Source: Symsagittifera roscoffensis (taxonomy: Eukaryota; Xenacoelomorpha; Acoela; Convolutidae). Taken from it: a stretch of 60,000 nucleotides of DNA. Both the position numbers and the translations under genes were made by a program. Where the stretch lies: NCBI RefSeq assembly GCF_963678635.1, contig NC_087064.1, positions 14,049,599 to 14,109,598 of the forward strand, given 5' to 3'. The notes beneath the pieces are model-generated. The model was not told the origin of the DNA and made no database searches. It was given only the letters and a program-made list of their open reading frames with translations. Position 1 is the first letter of the stretch. Each line of letters starts with the position of its first letter. Of the stretch, positions 23,739 to 34,386 are shown one piece after another.

Positions 23739-24537
23739 GGAAAAACCAAAAAAATATATGAAAACAAGATTCCAAACAAAAAAATTGCCATATTCGAATC
23801 TATTTTTTACAATAAAATGATTGCAGATTAAATTGGAAGTTTAAACTTCCGCCAGCTTTTTTTTGGAGAAAATTCTGTTTTCCAAAACACTTTCCCTAAT
23901 TTTATGGCTGCAATTGCACAAATCACGTAACATATTTATTGCGAATGTGCTGCGTGTCATAATATGTGATAATTTTGACAATATTTTTCCAGTTATATTT
24001 TCAGGCACGTCATATTGAATTTGAAGTCTCAAATGCAGAGCAGATCGTAAAACTTAGTTTCGTTCTGATCTTCTTGGCTCCAAACTTTTTTGTGTACGCA
24101 ATATAGAACTAAACCATAAAAAGTTTTTAAAATGAAAAAATATGATTTTTCTTTCTTTTTTGGAAGCCAAAAATGGTACAAAACAAAAAAATGAATCATT
24201 TGAGAGATAAGCATGTGTGGTATCAAACAGTTTTCTGTTAAAACTATTTGGTGGCAATAAAAAATACTCCAATGACAATTATGGATGGTATTTTTACCAC
24301 TATAGCTAGTCCTGAGATCCTCTTGTCGTTCATAAAATTTGAATTAGTTTTTGTTTCGGCGTTCTAATCTCAAGTAGCGTCAGAGTTTCCTGAACAGGAA
24401 CGATCACTCAAGGAACCGCAACTGTTTAGCCGATAGTGTAATTACTTCCACGTAAACATGACCATCTGAAGTTTTGTCTTCGTTTTGCTGTCATAGTTAC
24501 AAAATAATATATACAAATTTGCGTGACTTTTACATCA

Positions 24538-24541
24538 GTAT
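24538..24541. repeat. Target-site duplication GTAT, left
   Basis: GTAT immediately precedes the LTR start TGAGTT and matches GTAT after the right LTR end (42489-42492). A 4-bp duplication is within the usual range for Ty3/gypsy integrases. Confidence 0.8.
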
Positions 24542-24919
24542 TGAGTTAGGATGGATGGTCTAACTCATAGAGTAGTTTCAGATAGGGTACACCGTCTGCT
24601 CGTCATGTTATCTTATTTTCGGTCGGATAGATTCGTGCAACTTCTTAGCCTTATACCGATCTTAATCTTACTCTTATATCTCTTAGTCTCAATAGATCTA
24701 GAGTATACTGGTTTGTTACGAGTCGGTCTCTTGGAGAAAGCAACAAGGTTGTAAGTTAAATTCAAAATGCTCTGGTGCTGAAATTACAAGTAATTTCAGC
24801 ACTTACAAATAAGTGGGTTGTTAGTTAGATGGAGTGTGATTGGTTAGTCTTTATTATTTTATAGGGATAAAATATCTAATTTATAACCAATAATAATATA
24901 TAGTTTGGATCAGGTTCCA
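24542..24919 (-). mobile_element. 3' LTR of the large element
   Basis: 378 bp, TGAGTT...GGTTCCA on the plus strand (TG...CA ends). Contains the perfect palindrome at 24775-24802. The purine run next to it on the element strand (GGATGGG, complement of 24920-24926) is a weak polypurine-tract candidate. Confidence 0.9.
24775..24802. repeat. 13-bp perfect palindrome in the 3' LTR
   Basis: GTGCTGAAATTAC-aa-GTAATTTCAGCAC. The 5' LTR version carries two A-to-C changes in the centre and right arm (GTGCTGAAATTACACGTACTTTCAGCAC). It could form an RNA hairpin in the element transcript. Confidence 0.9.
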
Positions 24920-25341
24920 CCCATCCGGGGTTTACAGAGTTTTTGTTCTCTTGACTTCTTTCTGTAATGGAGGATGGATGATGATCGTTTGTATTTCGCG
25001 AGCACCATTTCTTATTCCGTCCTTGGAGGTGCGAGTTCCAGGAAGCTGGAATTATCGAGGCTGTTTTGTCATTCAACGATGACTGAGACCGTCAACAAAA
25101 TCAATCTGATTTCCAAATGGTTTGTTTTGATCGTCTGTTCTTGATCGGTGTGGAGAACTGTGTTTCGCTCTAGATTGGGAATGGCGTGAAGCTCGAAATT
25201 GGAGGGAACGCCCTGTAACTCGGATCTGTACGTATACTTGAACATCGAGATGGTCATTGATCTGTTTGCTTCGGAGTCAAGTCGTACTTCAAATCCTTTG
25301 AGTTGTGGTTTGTGAGTGGCATATCCGTTGTGTTCAGCCAT
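24876..25341 (-). CDS. 3'-most ORF region of the LTR element, unrecognised
   Basis: Two overlapping frames, 90 codons (25341-25069) and 66 codons (25076-24876), offset by one reading frame. The second runs into the 3' LTR. Composition is protein-like: mixed polar residues with a hydrophobic ILLTVSVIV patch near the end of the first. They may be one protein split by a frameshift, or the last exon of a spliced accessory gene. I recognise no domain. The position next to the 3' LTR resembles where retroviral accessory genes lie, but that is context only. A copy is fused to flanking DNA at 18811-19245. Confidence 0.4.
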
Positions 25342-25391
25342 TCTGTGGGTTGAGTGTGATGAGGTCGTCTTAGCTGCTTGATGCTCGTCTT

Positions 25392-26066
25392 CGTGATTGC
25401 GTTATATAAGTTACATAAATAAATATTTAGTTAGTTCTTCTTTTAGTTATGATTTTTTATTAGTTTTTATCGCAAAAGCTTTTTAATTTAGTTCAGTTAT
25501 TTTAAAAGAGTTACTCACACTTGAGTACCTCTTATCAAAAATAAGGAGTGTGTCACAAAGCGTGGGTTCTAGCACGGTGGGTTAGGCCGGCTAATAAGCA
25601 TGCTCAGGACGTCCTCTTCTGGTGGGTTAGGCCAGGAGTGAGGGTATGATTGCATGCTGGTTTTTTATGGGGTCCTGTTTTGTGTTAACTTTTTATGTCA
25701 TGTTTGTTACTGGTTTTTCCTTTTGTTGTTTTGGTTGTGCCCTTTTCTCAAAAATCAAATTGTTTGGTTTGAGTTTGTCTTTCGACTTTTTGGTGTTTTA
25801 TGCTTTCTTTTCTGTGGAGAAGAAATCTTATTGCATCATTTATTGCGGTTTGTTAATAAGAGTTTATAATTTAAAAAACAGTTTGCATATTTTTGTTTTT
25901 GTTTTCTTGTTTGTAGATGATGGTGATCTAAAGACTAAAGGAAAAGTATTTAATAAGAAAAAGTTAGTTTGTTTCAAATTTATTAGTTATAGGTTATTTA
26001 ATTCTTCATACTTACCTAGTCATATGGGAAGAAGCCATGAGGGAAGATATCGTGTATTGAATCTGA
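25392..26066 (-). other. Element internal sequence without a sense ORF
   Basis: No open sense frame. It holds a small GC-richer island with 'ggtgggttaggcc' repeated at 25576-25588 and 25621-25633. The 150-codon plus-strand frame at 25646-26098 is Phe-rich and antisense; I treat it as a composition artefact. Confidence 0.5.
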
Positions 26067-27440
26067 TTAGGTTAGTAATTTTACTAGTATGCGAATGATA
26101 TTTTTAGTTTCGAGCAGTGGCCAAAGCAATTCAAGTGCTTTGATGGTGTTTAGTTCTTCAGTGCCAATGGAAAACTCGTGATTGGTGTGCTGGATGAGGT
26201 TAAAAGGCTTGTGATTGTTTTTAGTATTGTGAATGAATTCTAATATTGGGATTTCTACAGGTTGAATATATTCATGCGGGACAATGAGGGGTCGGATTTC
26301 TTCTACATTAAAGGTCTTGGTGAGTGGACAAAATATATACATTTGGGTTATTGGGTCGTAATTTCTGAGGATGACTTGGAAGTTAGTATTTTTAATGCAG
26401 TAGGTCAAACTGAGAAAAAATGGTGATGTGTACTTTGAATTAATAAACTGATAACGATGGTGGGGTCGTCGTGATGGTGCGTGTAAATTAAAATGATTTT
26501 GATTGAATCTATAAAATGTGTAAGTATGCGTTTGTTTAGTTCTCAACATGATGTCGTGTGAAAAGTGCAGATATCGTTCTTTTGGAGTGAGGAAGTGGAA
26601 GTTTAGTGAAAAAATTTCAAATTTGTCATAAAATGATTCATAAGCTTGGATGTAGATTAGTGCTTCGGAGATGATGTGATCGTGTTTCTTGTCCAATGAA
26701 CTTAGTGTAAAGATGTAGGGTGTTCGGATGAAAATTTTTTCGGTTAGTTGTGGGTTAGCGAACTTATCTTTGTCGAGGAATTGATCTTGGTTAGGTCTGA
26801 TGATATTGTGGTCATAGTATTCGATGGAATAATCATTAGCTCGGGGTGCCGTGAAAATCTGTAATAGTTTTCTATATCCTACATGCGTAAATTATCTAGG
26901 TGTTAGTGCTGTAGTTAGTCTAACAAGGTCCATTCTACTTTTTTCTACTTCGTGAGGTGTGATAATGAGTGGTATACAAAGTGGATTTGAAAACTAATAA
27001 AATGATGTCCAGTGAAGTGTGGGGATTAATACATGCTCATCGACAAAGTCGGGTTGATCAGAGTGAGGGTTGGAATGACTAATGGTATACTGGGGAAAGA
27101 GGGGTAGGAATTTTGGAGAAATTATGGAGTGTTAGTGTGATCAGGTGATTTACATAATCGCGGGCTGTTCCGGGTTTTGAGGGAAACGGGTGGTTAGGAA
27201 ATTTTCTTTTGAATGTTCTATATGCACGGTTAGTAGTGGACGATGAATGGGTTGATGCTGAGGATTGAGCTAAAGAAGGGGTATAATCTGAAGAGGGTGT
27301 TAGAGTAGGTGGGTTTGATGATGTTATGTTTGACGATAATTGATGAATTGTTAGGGTGTGAGTGTGTTGTATTTGTTGTTGTAGTGTTATTAGGTTATTT
27401 AGTTCTTGTGAGTTTTGTGTGTTGTTATGATTTGTCATAT
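26067..27440 (-). CDS. Second 3' coding region of the LTR element, unrecognised protein
   Basis: The largest open frame is 209 codons (26696-26067), and it reads open a little upstream of its first Met in the same sense. A 119-codon frame (27438-27079), Gln/Ser/Thr/Pro-rich and then basic, lies upstream. Between them protein-like sequence continues in shifted frames with several stops, so the ancestral product was probably about 400-450 residues. The 209-residue part is rich in aromatic and His residues, has few Cys and shows no transmembrane segment or motif I know. It lies behind the env-like ORF, where Ty3/gypsy elements normally have nothing. Confidence 0.5.
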
Positions 27441-27753
27441 GTGTTTGGTGTAGTTGATATTTTTGTGTTGTATTCTTTTATTTGTGCATCTAATAGTAAT
27501 TTATTTAAGGATGTGGAAAATATTCCAAAAAATCCTGCAAAAAGTATGCCTGCTACGCTTGCTTAACTATTTACTTGTGTGTCTTTTGCGCCTGTGTTAT
27601 AGATTCCTTTTAATAGAGAGAAAAGAAATCCAATAAAATTAAAAATTGCGTTTAATATAGTCAATCTTTCTAAGATGTAATAGGGCCATCCTAGAAAGGA
27701 TAAAAGTTCGTTTTTAGAGTTACAAAACTAAAAATATCGATTGTTGAAATATC
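27441..27753 (-). pseudogene. Broken hydrophobic 3' part of the env-like gene
   Basis: Sense frames are short and interrupted but hydrophobic, with Phe/Ile/Leu/Gly-rich segments at about 27690-27620 and 27560-27500 that look like membrane anchors. Position directly after the stop of the 348-codon ORF suggests that stop is a mutation or that the true gene extended here. Inference from composition only. Confidence 0.4.
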
Positions 27754-28800
27754 TTATGGTCGATATTTTTCGCCGTTTAAGTAAATACAATCTTTAATGT
27801 CTTTAAAATATCCACTGAAATCTTGTGTGTAAATATCTGAAAATCCTGCTGTTTCTGCAAGTTTGCGTAAGTTTTGATCTATGGATTGTCGTTGTATAGT
27901 GTCCATTTTTGTAAGTAGTTCTTGAAATTGTTGTGTACGTATGTGATGTAGTATGTCTGATTTTGAGTAGATGCCAATCGATTGTAAATCGATATTTGGG
28001 TTTCTGTCAATAGCTCTAATGCTTTCAGGTGAAAAATTTTTTAATGGTGGCATTAGTGCTGGATATGGTGTGAGTAGATAGTATTTATCTTCGTCGGGAT
28101 TTAATTGTACAACATTGTGGCTATTTTCTGATCCACATGGGACTCCTGTATCCCAAAAATAAGTTCTTCTTGAAAGTGTATCAACAAAATGAACTGTATT
28201 TTTGTAGAATATTGAGATTCTCTTATAACATCGTGTATCTTCAAAAACATATAAAGGTGATACTTTTTTGGTACAAGTGTAATACCATAAAATGTTTCCT
28301 TCATAATCAATGAAGTTTGATCTAGTTCCAGATAGTAAATATCCTGCATATGGTTTTTTAAGAACTGCTAGTGCTAGTGATTCTAGAATTTGTGTTCTTT
28401 CGAGCTCACATAATTGATGTAGTGTTTCTACTTCTGATAATGACATTTCTTGAAAAATTCTGCTTATTGAATAATCTAATTTCATGTCTAAATGTATGTC
28501 ATAATGAATTGCGCCAAAATGTGTGCTGTTCATAAGTGATAGTTCTTGTAATCGTGTATTTTCTGTATCTTGTTGTAGATGTGGGCAGATGTTATATGTT
28601 GGTTCGTATTGTAGAGCGCTTAAGGGTGCTTGGCGAACAACTGGTTCTAATGGTTCAGATAATCTTTTTTTCAAAATCATATGGATTGTATTGGAAAGAA
28701 ATGCGTGTAGATGATTGGGGGTTTTGGGTAGTTGTGGGTGTTGTTGGGTTTGCTTGGGATGTTGTTGGTGGGGACTGGTGTGGGGGTTGTTGATTAGCAA
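27754..28800 (-). CDS. Envelope-like ORF of the LTR element, 348 codons
   Basis: Longest uninterrupted frame of the element. Residues 1-60 are Pro/Gln/His-rich without a signal peptide, so the Met at 28800 is probably not the original start. Residues ~90-150 are helical and Leu/Glu-rich. Residues ~160-260 carry spaced Cys (YYTCTKK, TRCYKR, VPCGSEN) with many aromatic residues. The C-terminal ~80 residues are helical. A broken hydrophobic stretch follows. The place behind integrase, size and Cys spacing fit a viral surface glycoprotein. The layout reminded me of glycoproteins of chuvirus-like RNA viruses reported in invertebrate retroelements, but that is impression, not a search result. Alternative: an unrelated 3' ORF. 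Confidence 0.5.
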   Translation of the reverse strand: MLINNPHTSPHQQHPKQTQQHPQLPKTPNHLHAFLSNTIHMILKKRLSEPLEPVVRQAPLSALQYEPTYNICPHLQQDTENTRLQELSLMNSTHFGAIHYDIHLDMKLDYSISRIFQEMSLSEVETLHQLCELERTQILESLALAVLKKPYAGYLLSGTRSNFIDYEGNILWYYTCTKKVSPLYVFEDTRCYKRISIFYKNTVHFVDTLSRRTYFWDTGVPCGSENSHNVVQLNPDEDKYYLLTPYPALMPPLKNFSPESIRAIDRNPNIDLQSIGIYSKSDILHHIRTQQFQELLTKMDTIQRQSIDQNLRKLAETAGFSDIYTQDFSGYFKDIKDCIYLNGEKYRP

Positions 28801-30159
28801 TTTTGAAAAAATTTTTAGAGTGGAATTTTTTATGATGAAAATTTATGTTTATTCCAATATTCTTCAATAAAAAGAAATAAAAGAATGGTAGCTAATGATT
28901 GCCTGCTTAAAATATTTACATATTGTCATTATGAGTGATATTAAAAATGTGAGAAAAATTACAAATAGTAGAAAAACATCAGTTCTACTAAATAAATTAG
29001 GAAACATTTAAATAGTTATGAAATTATCGTACCTGAGGAGGTTACCAAGAATTGTGAAAAGATAAATATATACTTCAATTAGTGAGTAAAAAATTTAAAA
29101 AAAAGATTGCAAAAGACTATGAAAAGAATTATTAAAGTTTCTATGATATCAGTTAAAAATAATTAAAAAAATTTCAGGAAGTTTGAAAGTTTTGCGAAAA
29201 AGTTTGGAAAGATTTGTTTAAATTTGGTGACTGTTGTTGAAAGAAGCATTTAGGAAATGATTTTGGTTTGTGAAATCTTTTTCAATTTTTTTGGGGCTAA
29301 ATTCAAGTGTGGTCGGAATATTTATTGGTTTTTTGACAAGTGGGTTGGGTTTTGTCAAATGTTGTTGAGGGGTTATTTTGAGGTGTCGGGGAGATCTTCT
29401 TAGTTTTTTTATGGAATAATTGGGGTGTCCAAGAAATATTCGTACTTTAGGCTAAATGATCATGTGCTTTTCGTTCTTTAGGCTAGCTTAATATTTTTGC
29501 TTGGAGGGTTTTGGAGTTCTAAGTTGGGAAAATATTGTTGATCTTTCTACTGCTTGATAGGGGAGGGCTGTAAAAATGAGATTGTATTTATTTTAGTTGT
29601 CATTTTGTAGGGGTTTGCTTATTTTTGACCTGGAGGTCTTGAAGTTATAGTTATAGTTATGCTTAGAGGTAAATATGTGTCGGCTAATAAAGTCGTGTCA
29701 CCATAAATAAAGTGGTGATTCGGATTGATTTCTATTGGCTGATTTTGAACTAGATCTAATCGAGTGTTTTTCAGCATGTTATTTTGAAAATGTGTATGTT
29801 CAAAATAACTAAAAGGAAGATAATAAAAAATGAAAATGAAAGTTATTTTTGAAATTCAACTTTCTTCAGTATTTTATATTGTGGAATGAAGGTTTTATAG
29901 TTTTTTCTCGGCTGACTTCTAAGTCGTGATGATTTTCTATGTTTAGATTTCTCATTTTGATCCTGTGGTAGGATTTTTTCTGTCGTTTTTCTCTTTTTTC
30001 TTTCTTCTTGAGATGTTTGTGTTTTTTTAGGGGATGTTCGGTGAACTAAATCTTTTTGTTGATCTGTTTTCGATTTTGTTTGTTCATTAGTGTGTTGATT
30101 CGATTCATTTTCTGAAATGTTTTAAACAATTTTTAAACCTGTGAAAGAATATAATTGTG
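28801..30159 (-). other. Spacer between pol and the env-like ORF
   Basis: Short sense frames only. The part next to integrase (about 30120-29880) translates to a Lys/Arg/Ser-rich tail, probably the C-terminus of the pol polyprotein. The rest is AT-rich and would hold the splice acceptor for a subgenomic env RNA if one existed. Confidence 0.45.
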
Positions 30160-31354
30160 TTAATTCACAGAGTGCGTATTCTTTTGAGTAATAAGGTAAT
30201 AGTTTATTTCGATGTTGAACATTTTCTTTATAATCGTGTCAGTAAGTTTGTATGTTACATCAGTGGATTTATCAATTAATTGAGATGGTCCTTTTCGTAG
30301 TGGTTGTAACTTTTTAGAAAATCCTTTTTTTTGTCGTAAAATTGGGAGTTTAAACAAATGTTCCGATTTTTAAATCTGCTGCTGGCTTAAATCGTGAATT
30401 GATTTGATGATTTATGTTTTGTCTTTATAACAATTTTTTTAATATTTTCTGATAAATTTCGTTATGTTTTCTTTCTTTATTTAAAATCCATTTGGTGTGT
30501 GTACCGCAAGCTAGTTTTAAAATTTGTGGATGATGAAAGTGGTCTTCGTCATGGGTATGTAATGATAAGTTATAACAATTTGAATCTTTGTTTGGTTGAC
30601 AATAACCTTGTGCATTTTTATGGGCGTTTGCTGTGAACAATATTGGTTTACGTGGTTTTTGGTTGAATACCACTTCATATGGTGACATTCCTAGTTGTGT
30701 TGTGATTTGTGAATTATATGATAAGGGAAATAACTTTACATCTGTTGACCATTCATTGTATCGTGTATCATTTCCATTAATGATACATCTGAAATATTCT
30801 TGTAATGAGCGGTTCATACCTTCGACTAATCCATTTGTCCAAGGTGCATGAGATGCACGTGGTTTGTGTTTATTGTTTTATATGTAGCATAAAGTAATTA
30901 TTTCGTTATTAATAAATTCAGTGCCATTGTCCGTGACTATGATTTCGGGTAATCCGAATTTAGCTATCCAGTGTTCGTAGAGTCTTGTATATGCGTAGTA
31001 AGCATTACAATGGGGTACTTAATTGAGTGCTACATAATGGGTAAATGCATCAACAATTACCATTAAATGTGAGTTTCCTTCGGAGGATGGTGAAATTGGT
31101 CCTTTTGTGTCGAATGATATTCTTTGATTAAAGTATAGACTTTGTCCTTTAAAATCTTGTTTTACTGCGATTTGTTTTTGATTTGGGTAAGGTTTATTTA
31201 ATTGGCATATTATAAAATCATTGCATAATACTTTGATCCAAATTGGTGCATTGGGGAAATAAAAATTTTGGATAAATTTAGAGTATGTCTTTTCTGATCC
31301 TGAATGTCCTTTAGTGTGGAGGGTATGTGAAGTATTGAATGCTATTAACATCAT
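30160..31354 (-). pseudogene. Integrase of the LTR element, broken
   Basis: Joins viral or element cDNA to host DNA. The N-terminal zinc-binding part (31354 onward) keeps His residues (HTLHTKGHSG) and one Cys, but the expected C-X2-C is spoiled: CNDFIIC has Phe where the first of the close pair is expected. Catalytic residues are visible: Asp in SFDTKGP (about 31109-31111), Asp in TDNGTE (30929-30931) and Glu in NGLVEG (30821-30823). The last two are separated by 35 residues, the D,D35E signature. A GPY/F-like module lies at 30357-30160 (LRKGPSQLIDKSTDVTYKL). There is an in-frame stop near 30880 and frame breaks at about 31018 and 30424. Confidence 0.85.
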
Positions 31355-31702
31355 ACTTAAGGGTAGACATGGTACATTGAAATCAGGTGTTTGATACTCT
31401 AAAACGTCTGTGATTTCATTTATAGTAGTGTTGTTGAATTTTCGGAAGTATCTGAGGAATGTTTTGTTTCCTAAGATTTTGGTATCAGCTTTGGTTGGCT
31501 TAGTTTTGTATTTGTGCCATGATTTTAGCTGTCTGATTACGGGGTCAAGGTTTTGGTATTTTTGTAATTATTCCAGAAAGATTTTTTCTGTTGTTGGTAG
31601 GAAAATGTTTTCTACTTCTATTTTTGATAGGGGTGTGGTGTCAAGTGGGTCATGTAGATTAAAAACTTGATTTATAGTGTGTTTTGAATCATTTGTTAAC
31701 GG

Positions 31703-33582
31703 TCACGATAAATTTATGGTATCAATTAGGTTTTCCTTTTCTACTAGAGGGAATGGGTCCTTCTTATGTGGTTGTTGTTTAATTGGTTTTTGTTGAGTAT
31801 AGTTTTTGATCCAATGTGATAATGGAATCGGCTTAAATGTAGATGTACCTAATAAATCAACTTCATAGTGGTTGTTTTGACAATCTAAGTAGAGTGCGAA
31901 ATGTTGTAGATGGTTTATTTGTGATTGTTCTATATCAGTTTTTACTGCATATTTACATTCTAATCGTGGTGAAGTTTCATCTTTAGCGAGATAGAATTTT
32001 TTATTTTGTGGTATTTCAACTGTTGTTTTTCTTGTTAGTAGTTCAGGTGGTGTATTTCTACTAAGAGTGTCAGGTAGTTCAAGGTTTTTTTCTGCTGTCC
32101 ATACTATGTGTAAGTTTGGAAATTTCATAAGGATTAGTTGAAAATTATGAACTCTGTGGTTTGGATTTGATTTTTGTGTAAAAAGAAATATGATAGGTTT
32201 GTGGTCTGTAAATAAAACTGTTGGATGTTTTGATCCAAGTATCAAAAAATCATATTCTGTTAGAGTGTGTATGATAGCTGTGCATTCTCTCATGAGAGTA
32301 GAGAGTCGTAATTCAGCTTGTGTAAATAGGCGAGAATTTGCTGATCTAAGATTCATTTTATTTGTTCCATTGTGGGATTGTAATAATGCTGCACCGACGC
32401 CAAAATTTGAAGCATTTCACATTGCATAAAATGGTTGATTAGGATCTGGGATTGTGTTTGAGATTTGTTCGGTGAGAAGTTTTTTGATTTCTTTAAATCG
32501 TGTTTGATGTCCTGTTGTCCATTCAAAATTATTTTGTTGTCTAAGAATGTTATAAATTGGTCTTAAGTATAATTGCATTTTATAGACATATTTACGTAAG
32601 AAACTTAACATTCCAAGAAATTCTTGGATTTTTTTTTGTTTGTAGTTGGCTGGAGTTTTGAATTGCATCAATTTGTGATTTCAGTGTGGTTATAGTGTCT
32701 TTTTCTATGATGTGTCCAAGAAATTTTACGCGTGTTAAGAAAAAATGTGATTTATCTGGGGCTGCTTTCAGGTTTTTGTTCTGTAAAATTTGATGATATT
32801 TTTCTAGAATTATGAACATTTCATTTTTGTTTGTGATTGCATAAAGACATCGTCTAAATAAAAATTGCGTTTTGACTAAGAATGAGTGGTCGAAATATTT
32901 TACCCCTGAAGGCTGAGAAAGCTGCTGGTCCTATGGATATGCCATAGAATAATCTTTTAAATTCGTATTGTTGATTTCCAATAACGAAATGTGTTAATCG
33001 TCGTGGTTGTTCATCTAGTGGCTTTTGGCTATACGCACCATTCATGCCTGCGGTTGTGAAGTATTTACCGTTTATCTTTGATAAAATTACTTGAATTGGT
33101 TCTTTTGGCCAATTACATTTAGATTGATCAATAAGTGAATTGAGGTATGTAGCTTCTAGAACTATTTTTAGTGATTCTCCTTTAGCGAGAATAATAACAG
33201 GGTTAATAAAGGTGTTTCCTTTTGATTATTCTTCTTTATTTACTGGAGATATGATTTTGTATTGTTCTAGAATGTCAAGTAATCTTTTGACTTTGTCATA
33301 TAAGTGAATTGGTACTTTACTTGCTCTTTATTTTTTGAAAACTGCGTCAGGTTTCAAGGGTAAATGTATTAGTGAATTTAATTTTCCAACGTCAAATTTA
33401 GATATTGCATAAACTGTTGGATATCTTAACATTAAATCGGCTAAGTTTTCAAATTCGTCTTGTGTTACTTGAGAGTGTTGAAAAATGAACATTGTCAAGA
33501 ATTTTTGTTGTTGTTCTGTATAGTGTGATATTTTGAATGTTGGTTTAAAATAAAGTGTTTTGGTGAAATAGTCTGTGTTCAT
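31703..33582 (-). pseudogene. Reverse transcriptase and RNase H, broken
   Basis: The linker and start of RT are at 33582-33328. Fingers/palm sequence is at 33045-32854 (LTHFVIGNQQYEFKRLFYGI...GPAAFSAF). The catalytic YLDD box is present at 32849-32860 but in a shifted frame. Thumb and connection are at 32819-32417 (KSHFFLTRVKFLGHII). RNase H is at 32356-31703 with TDHKPI (about 32190-32210) and the downstream LPDTLSRN box, both typical of Ty3/gypsy. At least four stops or frameshifts separate these pieces, for example the stop at 33328-33330 and the break before 32417. It is a relic that still shows the domain order RT-RNase H-integrase. Confidence 0.9.
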
Positions 33583-33657
33583 TTTTTCATTGCTTATTAT
33601 ATTATTTATTGATTATTCTTCAACGAGAATTGTTGATTGACATATGTCTAGTAGTTG

Positions 33658-34386
33658 TTATATATTATTTACTCTGTATGCCACTTCTTTTGTGGGGGAA
33701 GTTGCTGCATTGGTTTCACAATATCTCAGGAGTCCTAAAGGAAAGGTGATTTCGTATGGTGAGTTATTATATACATGTAGGGAAATAATATCGGAGTTTG
33801 AACTTTTCATGTATTTTATGGATGAAATTGTTACTCTAAAAAATTTGCGAATTGGTCTAAATTCAAAGTCAGACATAAGGAGATGTTGTCTGTTTTGAAT
33901 TTTGTCGTATTGGTGAACTTGTTCAATCGGAAATTCGTAAATGTATCCTGAGAGTGGTTTAAGATATTTTCTTTCTTTATTATAGATGGGGTAAAATTTT
34001 GAAAAGAATGGTGGTTGTTTGTTCATTCTTTGGAAGAATGTTGAAGTAGTGTTTTGCATTCTTGTATATTTATCTTTTATATTATTTTTGCTGTCTAATA
34101 TATTGATAGTTGGTATGTATTTAGTGATAAATGGAATTCCAATGATATTGTGTTTTATAACTGTGATGTGGAAGGTTTGCTTAAATGGTTTATTTAGGAG
34201 TTTGTTTTGTTCCATTGTTTTAGTGGGAACGAGGAAAAGATGAATTTTTCCATAATTTGTTAAGGTTGAGCTTTGTGCTGTTGCTAGTCTACTGGCTGTT
34301 TTTACAGGTGTAATTTTTGGGTGTAGAATTTTGATTTCAAACCAAGTTGGAATACAAATGATCATCGATTCTGCTCCAGAGTCTAT
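33658..34386 (-). pseudogene. Aspartic protease and linker
   Basis: Retropepsin that would cut the gag-pol polyprotein. The active-site motif FLIDSGAES is encoded at 34372-34383 (DSGA). It is followed by a beta-rich ~100-residue domain (GKIHLFLVPT, then HNIIGIPF, the second flap-like hydrophobic/Gly region). The remaining ~130 residues to 33658 form the linker to RT, containing FPLGLLRYC. The frame is open from the DSGA box to 33658. The internal duplication has left a second, truncated DSGA start at 36808-36819. Confidence 0.75.

Larger units (their letters stand above)
19141..25391 (+). repeat. Tandem duplication, unit 2 (6.25 kb)
   Basis: Second unit of the duplication. Its right end lies inside the large LTR element, so this unit carries the element's genuine 3' LTR, and unit 1 received a copied LTR. 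The duplication is therefore younger than the insertion. Confidence 0.95.

Noticed and set aside
24920-24926. Polypurine tract of the element
   Set aside because: GGATGGG is short for a polypurine tract; mentioned with the LTR but not called as a feature.
25646-26098. 150-codon plus-strand ORF, hydrophobic and Phe-rich
   Set aside because: Antisense to the LTR element in T-rich sequence; composition explains both its length and hydrophobicity.
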